Shown here one piece after another: positions 6,711 to 11,119 of a DNA stretch of 11,119 nt. Source of the DNA: Actinomycetota bacterium. Its GTDB lineage: Bacteria > Actinomycetota > Humimicrobiia > Humimicrobiales > Humimicrobiaceae. The notes under the pieces were generated by a model. That model worked only from the letters and a program-made list of their open reading frames with translations. It ran no database searches and was not told where the DNA came from. The stretch spans positions 1 to 11,119 of the forward strand of contig PWYO01000123.1 of assembly GCA_003567835.1 (NCBI GenBank), read 5' to 3'. Both the position numbers and the translations under genes were made by a program. How positions within the stretch are numbered: position 1 is the stretch's first letter; every line of letters starts with the position of its first letter.

Positions 6711-6935
6711 CTATGATGCTTCTTTTTTTAATTCATACCCCAGTTCCTGGACCAGGTTAAAAATCTTTTTCGCATCGATGAGTTCTGATTCATATGCAAC
6801 AGATACTTTTTTATTTTCCAGATCAACTTCTGCATCCATGATGCCTTCAGTGCGACCAAGCGCATCTTCTATTTTCTGGACACAAGCCTTACAGCCCATG
6901 CCAGAGACCAAAAAAACTTCTCTTATTGGACCCAT
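6711..6935 (-). CDS. Stand-alone HMA (heavy-metal-associated) domain protein, CopZ/MerP-like
   Basis: A 74-residue single-domain protein of the HMA ferredoxin-like fold. The metal site is GMGCKACVQKIE (12-23), with Cys15 and Cys18 as the usual pair of ligands for Cu(I), Hg(II) or another soft metal. It has no signal peptide, so it should be cytosolic and closer to CopZ than to periplasmic MerP. The ATG at 6935 has AAAGGGTG eight bases upstream. It is the first gene of the operon with the CoA-disulfide reductase 22 bp on. No copper ATPase or CsoR/CopY gene is in view, so a classic copper-export role is not supported by context. HMA domains are fused to the N-terminus of mercuric reductase, a flavoenzyme of the same superfamily as its neighbour. 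It could deliver metal or accept a thiol-bound species for that enzyme (inference). Confidence 0.85.
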   Translation of the reverse strand: MGPIREVFLVSGMGCKACVQKIEDALGRTEGIMDAEVDLENKKVSVAYESELIDAKKIFNLVQELGYELKKEAS

Positions 6936-6978
6936 GTACGAAACACCCTTTCTTTTGATCCATCCTGCTCCAGCAAAC

Positions 6979-6995
6979 CTGCAGCCAGGCTGCAG
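6979..6995 (-). repeat. 17-bp perfect palindrome in the HMA gene leader
   Basis: CTGCAGCC and GGCTGCAG flank a single central base. As RNA it would fold as a 6-bp stem with a 5-nt loop. It lies 44 bp before the HMA start codon, inside the leader predicted from the promoter at 7066-7094. There is no U-run after it, so it is not an intrinsic terminator; a protein site or a leader hairpin are both possible. Confidence 0.4.
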
Positions 6996-7065
6996 TCAAC
7001 CGAAGCTGGGAAACGACATTACAGCATTTTTCCGCTGCATACCGAAAACCAAGACAATATTTTTT

Positions 7066-7094
7066 AGAATACAAAAACTACAGAGAAAAAACAA
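7066..7094 (-). promoter_or_regulatory. Candidate promoter of the HMA-CoADR-DUF1638-flavoprotein operon
   Basis: On the minus strand, TTGTTT (7089-7094) and TATTCT (7066-7071) are 17 bp apart. The match is moderate, as expected of a regulated promoter. Transcription would begin near 7059 and leave a leader of about 120 nt with hairpin potential. The -35 box is overlapped by the inverted repeat at 7093-7120. Confidence 0.4.
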
Positions 7095-7120
7095 GATATA
7101 TCCATATTTAAATATATCTT
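7093..7120. promoter_or_regulatory. AT-rich inverted repeat, candidate operator of the HMA operon
   Basis: AAGATATAT (7093-7101) and ATATATCTT (7112-7120) form a perfect 9-bp inverted repeat with a 10-bp spacer. One arm touches the -35 box of the candidate promoter. The AT-rich dyad is in the style of operators of ArsR/SmtB-type regulators, which include metal and persulfide sensors, but no regulator gene is in the window, so that link is inference. A chance repeat is possible in such AT-rich DNA. Confidence 0.4.
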
Positions 7121-7142
7121 AATTAGCTAATATTGTAACCCT

Positions 7143-7171
7143 AAAAAAGCCCTGCGCATAGACAGGGCTTT
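7143..7171 (-). terminator. Intrinsic terminator of the ytxH-like gene
   Basis: AAAGCCCTG (7146-7154) and CAGGGCTTT (7163-7171) form a perfect 9-bp stem around an 8-nt loop. On the minus strand the hairpin ends in a run of six T residues (7148-7143). It starts 8 nt after the stop codon at 7179. It would insulate the downstream HMA operon from read-through. Confidence 0.85.
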
Positions 7172-7178
7172 GGGTGCT

Positions 7179-7499
7179 TTATTTGATTACCTCTTTTTGC
7201 TCCAGAAGCGTTTTTTTGATAAAGTCTATTTCTTTCTGAGACAGCTCCTTGGCCTTCTTGTAGTTTTTGATGGCATTGCTTACAATGTCTTCGTATTTCT
7301 TTTTGGTAAGATTTTTTGCTTTATCCGCTTTGTCCTGCACTTCTTCCCTGATATCCAGCATCGCTTTCCTGATGTCGGACCTGAGTTCTTCACCGGTTTT
7401 GGTGGTCAGAAGCATGGCGGTCACCGCTCCAGTGGCAAACCCAATCACAAAGCCTATGAAAGCACCTTTCAAACTATCATTATTGCTGATTTGATTCAT
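7179..7499 (-). CDS. YtxH-like small membrane protein
   Basis: A 106-residue protein of the YtxH/gas-vesicle-GvpP-like group. A single hydrophobic, glycine-spaced segment (GAFIGFVIGFATGAVTAMLL, about 12-31) is followed by the usual KTGEELR motif. A long charged helix, probably coiled coil, with many Lys, Glu and Asp runs to the C-terminus. The C-terminal part should face the cytosol. Family members are linked to stress or envelope functions in Bacillota, but no precise activity is known. I begin at the ATG at 7499, which has AAGGAGAG at good spacing; an upstream in-frame start at 7559 would add 20 residues but would run through the promoter boxes. The gene stands alone, with its own promoter and terminator, and a palindrome in the promoter suggests specific regulation. 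Confidence 0.8.
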   Translation of the reverse strand: MNQISNNDSLKGAFIGFVIGFATGAVTAMLLTTKTGEELRSDIRKAMLDIREEVQDKADKAKNLTKKKYEDIVSNAIKNYKKAKELSQKEIDFIKKTLLEQKEVIK

Positions 7500-7532
7500 T
7501 GACTCTCTCCTTCGATTGCTTAGTATTTGGTT

Positions 7533-7559
7533 ATTATATGGTAATGATACCATGTACAA
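7533..7559 (-). promoter_or_regulatory. Promoter and palindromic operator of the ytxH-like gene
   Basis: On the minus strand a perfect TATAAT (7533-7538) lies about 34 bp before the start codon. The best -35 is TTGTAC (7554-7559), giving a short 15-bp spacer. Almost all of that spacer is a palindrome, ATGGTA-ATGA-TACCAT (7538-7553), which would place a dimeric regulator between the two boxes. The short spacer hints at a weak or activator-dependent promoter. Confidence 0.5.
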
Positions 7560-7584
7560 GTGAAATGATAAAAGGGCTCAAAAT

Positions 7585-7614
7585 TTGGTATAAAAATTTT
7601 TCCCATAATATGCT
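7585..7614 (+). promoter_or_regulatory. Weak candidate promoter for the alpha/beta hydrolase
   Basis: TTGGTA (7585-7590) and TATGCT (7609-7614) are 18 bp apart, and the ATG follows 15 bases later. An overlapping CATAAT (7604-7609) is a better -10 box but has no -35 at the right distance. The leader would be very short, and no clear ribosome site precedes the ATG, so a leaderless or weakly translated message is possible. Confidence 0.25.
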
Positions 7615-7629
7615 TTAATAAAAAACCAT

Positions 7630-8607
7630 ATGAAACTGTATACTTGCAACCGACCAGAGACAAACCTCGATGCGGCATTCAACCGGGTCCCAACCGGAAC
7701 ATATCCTTGGGATTTTCCTTCATTTAGCCTTTTCTATCCATCTGCTTATGCCAGCGGAATCCCTGAAAATGATACCACTTTCTGCGAAATCATCACCCCA
7801 GGCAGTCTGGACAATCCGCTAAAACTGCTGATTTTCCTACACGGTTTTTCTGCCAATGACCATAAAATGGACCATTACCATTATTTCATCCATCATATGG
7901 TCCGCAAAGGCTATACCTGTGCTTTCCTACACCTCCCTTACCACTTACACAGGACACCGCAGAATGCCAAAAGCGGGCAAAGCCTGATCTATTTCGATGA
8001 TGTCCAGACCTTGTACTTTTTCCACCAATCCGTAGTGGATATAAGAAGGCTTATAGACATTATGGAAGGCAAAAACCTCAAAGAAATTCATATTTGCGGG
8101 CTGAGTATGGGCAGTATGGTATCCGTTCTAGCCATGGCTCATGAGCCTAGAATTGAAAAAGGCGTTCTGCTCATAGGCGGAGGCCACTGGCAAGAACTGC
8201 ACTGGAATGGCATACTGCGTTTTGTGCTGAAAGGCAATTGCGTCAAAGGGGGTCAAATTGACCGCAACCAGTGCAAACGCTATTATGCGCAATTTCCAGA
8301 CTTTCTTATTCAGTTAAAAAAGCTTCAACCTGACTTTGTTGATCTCAACCATCTCGGCCCCCTGGACCAGTATGTAGCCAAAAAATGTTTTCTCTGTGAC
8401 CCCCTTGCCTTCGCCCACCGCATCGATTCCTGTAAAGTGCTGATGCTCAATGCAACATTCGATTTTTATTTTTCCAGGCAATCTACACGGAGGCTTTGGG
8501 AAGAATTGGGAAAGCCGGAAATCTTGTGGCCGGCAAATTTCCATTCAGGAAAAATTATCACCGATTCCCATGTTCTTCAAAAGATCAATCATTTTCTGAA
8601 TGCTTAA
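7630..8607 (+). CDS. Alpha/beta hydrolase family protein
   Basis: A 325-residue alpha/beta-hydrolase, probably an esterase-like enzyme; the substrate is not apparent. The strand-and-turn motif LLIFLHGFSAND (66-77) forms the oxyanion side. The nucleophile elbow is G157-L-S159-M-G161. A likely acid is Asp278 in LNATFDFYF and a likely base is His305 in NFHSGK, so a full Ser-Asp-His triad can be proposed. There is no signal peptide or membrane helix, so it should be cytosolic. The region 190-260 between core strands, rich in Cys, Lys and aromatic residues, would be the lid. The layout resembles the ABHD18-like group, but I am not certain of the subfamily. No strong ribosome site precedes the ATG. 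Its 3' end overlaps the convergent DUF362-ferredoxin gene by 23 bp. It is the only plus-strand gene in the right half and appears monocistronic. Confidence 0.8.
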   Translation: MKLYTCNRPETNLDAAFNRVPTGTYPWDFPSFSLFYPSAYASGIPENDTTFCEIITPGSLDNPLKLLIFLHGFSANDHKMDHYHYFIHHMVRKGYTCAFLHLPYHLHRTPQNAKSGQSLIYFDDVQTLYFFHQSVVDIRRLIDIMEGKNLKEIHICGLSMGSMVSVLAMAHEPRIEKGVLLIGGGHWQELHWNGILRFVLKGNCVKGGQIDRNQCKRYYAQFPDFLIQLKKLQPDFVDLNHLGPLDQYVAKKCFLCDPLAFAHRIDSCKVLMLNATFDFYFSRQSTRRLWEELGKPEILWPANFHSGKIITDSHVLQKINHFLNA

Positions 8608-9784
8608 GGGCCTTGCGCTTTCCACCCCAGCCTGCCTTGTTTAAAAGGAGGTTTGCCAGCCATTTGTATTTGATGCTGACCGCCCCTTCCGGACATAGTT
8701 CACTGCAGCAGAAGCACCTTAGGCAACGGCGGTAATCAAACTTGACCTGTTTACCTCTTATTTTTATAGCCTGGTGGGGACAAACTTTCTGGCAGGTGCC
8801 GCAAAGGGTGCATGTTGCTTGATCTGTAACCGGATAAGGATTAAGCAGGGTTTTTGCCAGGGGCATCAGATATTTGTTGGCAAATCTGTTCTCCATCACC
8901 TGTTTTCTGCCTGCCGTGGTGGGGAGAATAAAATCCTTTATCACATACTCTGGTGATATTTCCCCCCTGAGCTGGATATCATCAAAAGCGGGGACCCCTT
9001 CCAACCGTAAAAGGGGCAGCGATTCTGTGTCCAGGCCCATCAATTTGGCGACCACTGCATCCATGGCCAGGCAGTCGGTGCTGGCCAGAACCAGCCCTAT
9101 ATGCCTGGGGGTACCCTTCATACCCGGACCCTCCCCTTCCATGCCCAAAATGCCGTCCATGATGCTTAATGCCGGCTTCATATGGCATGCAATATCCACC
9201 AGCATCTGTGTAAAAGCTTCAACAGATGTAAACCGCAAATGGTGGCCTACTTTGGAAAAGCCGGGCACCACACCAAACATATTTTTTACCGCCCCGGTCA
9301 TGGTAGTCAAGGTATGGGTTTTCCATTTACAAAGGTTTATAATCTTATCTGCTTCAAGGGCGGGGTTTATAACATCAATCTTTTTAATCGCTTTGCCCTC
9401 TTTTAGGGCAACCGTCTGATATCCGGGATCTTGGTTGAGCACACATCCAGTCTTCTGGGCTACATCCATGATCCCCGTTTGCCTGTAAACCTTGTTCAGT
9501 TTTTCAGCTGTATAGGCAATGCCTGCCCCGGGACTGTCAGCAATGGTAATATTGCCTACGGGAATATGCTGGGAAATGATTTCAATGCATGCCTCCAAAA
9601 ATAAAGGATGTGTGGTTACCGCCCGATCCGGCTTTGCGGCCAGTAAAAGATTGGGCTTTAGCAGAACCTTGTCATCAGGCTCTATGATGTTCTCAAACCC
9701 GCCCAGAAGGCCTACCGAGCGTGTCAGTGCATCCTTGAGCAAATCTTTTTGGTATCGGTCGCATTTGATTACGCCCACTTTCAT
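8585..9784 (-). CDS. DUF362 domain protein with C-terminal 2x[4Fe-4S] ferredoxin domain
   Basis: A 399-residue protein with an N-terminal DUF362 domain (about 1-290) and a ferredoxin module (about 320-372). DUF362 marks are LLKPNLL (41-47), DSPGAG (83-88), KWKTHTLTTMTGAVKNMFG (153-171) and MDGILGMEGEGPGMKG (209-224). The ferredoxin part has two canonical motifs, CTLCGTCQKVCP (Cys325, 328, 331, 335) and CLRCFCCSELCP (Cys354, 357, 360, 364) with an extra Cys359, so two [4Fe-4S] clusters are expected. A basic tail (KWLANLLLNK onwards) follows. The protein is annotated widely as an uncharacterised Fe-S centre protein; its reaction is unknown to me. It is soluble by sequence. The ATG at 9784 follows GGGGTGAT. 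It is downstream of another DUF362 gene and two small genes, and may be in the same operon, although the 73-bp gap holds an inverted repeat. Confidence 0.88.
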   Translation of the reverse strand: MKVGVIKCDRYQKDLLKDALTRSVGLLGGFENIIEPDDKVLLKPNLLLAAKPDRAVTTHPLFLEACIEIISQHIPVGNITIADSPGAGIAYTAEKLNKVYRQTGIMDVAQKTGCVLNQDPGYQTVALKEGKAIKKIDVINPALEADKIINLCKWKTHTLTTMTGAVKNMFGVVPGFSKVGHHLRFTSVEAFTQMLVDIACHMKPALSIMDGILGMEGEGPGMKGTPRHIGLVLASTDCLAMDAVVAKLMGLDTESLPLLRLEGVPAFDDIQLRGEISPEYVIKDFILPTTAGRKQVMENRFANKYLMPLAKTLLNPYPVTDQATCTLCGTCQKVCPHQAIKIRGKQVKFDYRRCLRCFCCSELCPEGAVSIKYKWLANLLLNKAGWGGKRKALKHSEND

Positions 9785-9823
9785 GGTATCACCCCAAGTA
9801 TCCGTTTTTATATATTGTTTTTA

Positions 9824-9849
9824 CAGCCAAAAAGGTCCCCCGTTGGCTG
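9824..9849. repeat. Inverted repeat between the 110-codon ORF and the DUF362-ferredoxin gene
   Basis: CAGCCAA (9824-9830) and TTGGCTG (9843-9849) form a perfect 7-bp stem with a 12-nt loop. It begins 9 bp after the stop of the small gene. On the minus strand it is followed by TAAAAAC, not a T-run, so it would not terminate the operon well. It could be a processing hairpin that sets the relative levels of the flanking genes, or a protein site. Confidence 0.4.
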
Positions 9850-9857
9850 GGTTTTGC

Positions 9858-10190
9858 TTATTCTTTAAAATCCACCAGCGTTCCGCCATTGCCAAAAAAA
9901 CGCCATTCTCCGTCAGGCATAGGTCTGGAATCGCTATAATCAAGACTGTCGCTGCCGTGATGGTTGCTGGCAGTCAATCCTGCATCTTTCCCCCAAGGAG
10001 GCTCCTCCAGTCCATCACTGCTGCAATGATCGGGAAAACCCAATTGAAACCACATGCTGCTCCTTGTATTTTTCCGTGAATAGGCCATTTTTACCATATA
10101 TTTTAATAAAAAACCAACAGCGTTCATTTTTGCTTTCAAAAACAGTTCACCAAAACCAGCCTGGGAAATCCAGTTGAATGCTTTTAACAT
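9858..10190 (-). CDS. Hypothetical protein, 110 codons, between two DUF362 genes
   Basis: I do not recognise this protein. The frame is open further upstream, to an ATG at 10340 (160 codons). The extra N-terminal part is rich in Cys, His and Arg, looks unlike protein and competes with a better reading in another frame, so I begin at the ATG at 10190. That ATG overlaps the stop of the 40-codon ORF (ATGTTAA) and has GGGAG about ten bases upstream, so translational coupling is likely. The N-terminal half is basic and partly hydrophobic (FGELFLKAKM, VGFLLKYMVKMAY). The C-terminal half is acidic and glycine-rich, with EEPPWGKDAG, SNHHGSD and PDGEWRFFGNGG. There is no signal peptide or known motif. 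It could instead be the 3' part of one gene with the 40-codon ORF, split by a frameshift. Confidence 0.5.
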   Translation of the reverse strand: MLKAFNWISQAGFGELFLKAKMNAVGFLLKYMVKMAYSRKNTRSSMWFQLGFPDHCSSDGLEEPPWGKDAGLTASNHHGSDSLDYSDSRPMPDGEWRFFGNGGTLVDFKE

Positions 10191-10306
10191 TGTGGTTGTC
10201 TCCCAGGGACAATGACGGTTATGCCTGCAGGCACAGTGAAAATCATTCCTTGCAGTCCAAATACAGATAAACGCCAATCGTTTTTCAGTGTACGGTTCAA
10301 ATCCAT
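10184..10306 (-). CDS. Hypothetical small protein, 40 codons
   Basis: A 40-residue product beginning MDLNRTLKNDW, continuing with LSVFGLQGMIFTVPAGITVI and ending VPGRQPQC. The start has AAGGA six bases upstream, the best ribosome site in this stretch, better than that of the overlapping 160-codon frame. The composition is that of a normal protein, with balanced charge, a hydrophobic middle and a single terminal Cys, whereas the overlapping frame gives a Cys/His-rich nonsense-like stretch. It begins 37 bp after the stop of the DUF362 gene, and its own stop overlaps the next ATG. It may be a genuine small protein or peptide, or the 5' part of a 140-150 codon gene now broken or joined by a frameshift. 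I do not recognise the sequence. Confidence 0.45.
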   Translation of the reverse strand: MDLNRTLKNDWRLSVFGLQGMIFTVPAGITVIVPGRQPQC

Positions 10307-10343
10307 AGCCCATCCTTATTATTTCTGCAGCCAGCTTCATAAT

Positions 10344-11117
10344 TTATCCATTCTTGGCACCGATAAGCTGCAAATGTGCCACTGATTGAGGATCAATGCC
10401 CAGCACCCTGCAGCCTTCCATATCTGCCTTTAGAGCATCATAAGAGCCTATCATCACATTTTTTGGCGGATTGCAGTGCTTGCCTCCCCGCAGATGGCTG
10501 CCTTCTTGGCCAATTTTTCCGTCTATGATCGATAAGTTGATATCCACATATCTGTTCAGGTCATAAATGGCTTTGTCCACCCCAACCCGATGCACATCAC
10601 TCCGGTTATAAGAGAGATAGCCGCCATAGTATTTTTTCGGCAGCAGACCGATCAGGTTCTTGCAGCTTAAGGTTGCTTGGGTTATAGAATGCGCTTTGAG
10701 GGCGGGCACCGACAAAAAATAATAGCCTTCCGAAAGAATTGCCGGCAAATAGATTTGCTTGTAAACCATGGCCCCTTCATCACTGAATTTGGACAGCGGG
10801 CAACGGTCTACATCCATAAGACGGGCACCGTATTTTTTGGCCATGCTGGTATAACCCAGCTTGCTGTATGCTTTTTGAGTATCACAGCCGCCTGACCCTT
10901 CCAGGATCACCACATCAATCTGCTTTTTGCGGTTCAATACATATGCCATAATGGCGGCCAGGCAATCCCTGTGCGTGGTACAGGGAGGCGGGGTATCTTC
11001 CAATAGATTGGGCTTTAAGATGATCTTCTCAATGGTTTCCAGCTTTTGATCCCAACCAAGCAGGTCCAAAAGCTTTGCCACCGATTCTTGATACCCCTTA
11101 TAATCTACTTGAAACAT
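10344..11117 (-). CDS. DUF362 domain protein without ferredoxin module
   Basis: A 257-residue product with the DUF362 core only. Family marks are KIILKPNLLE (31-40), ILEGSGG (71-77), SVPALKAH (136-143), SCKNLIGLLP (151-160) and IIDGKIGQEG (197-206), ending soon after ADMEGCRVLGIDP, where the domain normally ends. It differs from the DUF362-ferredoxin protein at 8585-9784 in lacking Fe-S motifs, but the shared core suggests paralogues, perhaps two partners of one system. The ATG at 11117 lies two bases from the window edge, so its ribosome site is not visible. The first strand usual in the family is missing, so the true start may be a few codons outside. The stop at 10344 is followed by two small unrecognised ORFs. 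Cys46, Cys52, Cys78, Cys106, Cys152, Cys215 and Cys236 are scattered, not in a cluster motif. Function unknown. Confidence 0.82.
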   Translation of the reverse strand: MFQVDYKGYQESVAKLLDLLGWDQKLETIEKIILKPNLLEDTPPPCTTHRDCLAAIMAYVLNRKKQIDVVILEGSGGCDTQKAYSKLGYTSMAKKYGARLMDVDRCPLSKFSDEGAMVYKQIYLPAILSEGYYFLSVPALKAHSITQATLSCKNLIGLLPKKYYGGYLSYNRSDVHRVGVDKAIYDLNRYVDINLSIIDGKIGQEGSHLRGGKHCNPPKNVMIGSYDALKADMEGCRVLGIDPQSVAHLQLIGAKNG

Positions 11118-11119
11118 AA

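Noticed and set aside
4985..6823. Identical 19-base stretch at 4985-5003 and 6805-6823
   Set aside because: Both copies encode Leu-Glu-Asn-Lys-Lys-Val in the DUF1638 and HMA proteins. It is a lysine-rich, low-complexity coincidence and there is no longer homology around it.
5024..6935. Mercury-resistance (mer) operon
   Set aside because: The flavoenzyme has the single-cysteine active site of CoA-disulfide reductases and not the CxxxxC pair and C-terminal cysteines of mercuric reductase, and no MerR or MerT is present.
6936..7060. Possible known riboswitch in the HMA operon leader
   Set aside because: The leader has hairpin potential but none of the conserved cores I can recognise (for example T-box, SAM, cobalamin, TPP).
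6889..7074. Minus-strand 61-codon frame overlapping the HMA gene leader and start
   Set aside because: It is rich in Cys, Trp and Arg, has no ribosome site and overlaps the well-supported HMA gene in another frame; the region is better explained as a leader.
9519..10079. Plus-strand open frame of 186 codons
   Set aside because: It is the antisense of the DUF362-ferredoxin 5' half and the small ORF, with no domain or good start; the minus-strand reading has clear family motifs.

Overview
The window looks like a chromosomal segment of an anaerobic, moderately AT-rich Gram-positive bacterium, most likely a clostridium-like member of the Bacillota. The reasons are the purine-rich Shine-Dalgarno sites (AAGGGAGG, GGAGGAGG, AAGGAGAG), frequent TTG and GTG starts, a YtxH-type protein, a ResA-like lipoprotein thioredoxin, and several families common in strict anaerobes (DUF1638, DUF362-ferredoxin, compact Fe-S flavoprotein, QueH). 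The genus cannot be told from the sequence. No rRNA, tRNA, IS element, phage gene or CRISPR array was seen. Most genes are on the minus strand; only queH and an alpha/beta hydrolase are on the plus strand.

Layout from left to right. (1) 1-581: 5' part of hisD (histidine biosynthesis), minus strand, running off the left edge and divergent from (2) queH, 652-1191, which makes queuosine-tRNA from its epoxide. (3) 1192-3304: a minus-strand operon tlpA/resA-like - ccdA - lgt with a good sigma-A-type promoter at 3413-3442 and a structured leader. It encodes a lipid-anchored thioredoxin, the membrane protein that would feed it electrons, and the transferase that would lipidate its cysteine. (4) 3643-6935: a second minus-strand operon reading HMA metal-binding protein, CoA-disulfide reductase/rhodanese fusion, DUF1638 protein, Fe-S flavoprotein. 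It has a candidate promoter with an AT-rich inverted repeat upstream and a terminator at 3607-3630. Its parts suggest thiol, persulfide or soft-metal redox chemistry, but no substrate is proven. (5) 7143-7559: a single ytxH-like gene with its own terminator, a perfect TATAAT box and a 16-bp palindrome in the promoter. (6) 7630-8607: a plus-strand alpha/beta hydrolase whose end overlaps (7) a minus-strand cluster, 8585-11117. That cluster is a DUF362 protein, a 40-codon ORF, a 110-codon ORF, then a DUF362 protein fused to two [4Fe-4S] motifs.

The two places most worth a second look are the HMA/CoADR/DUF1638/flavoprotein operon, and the paired DUF362 genes with two unrecognised small genes between them. 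In that gap the longest open frame (160 codons) is probably not the true gene structure. Start codons were revised for lgt, ccdA, the flavoprotein, ytxH and the small genes on the basis of Shine-Dalgarno placement.
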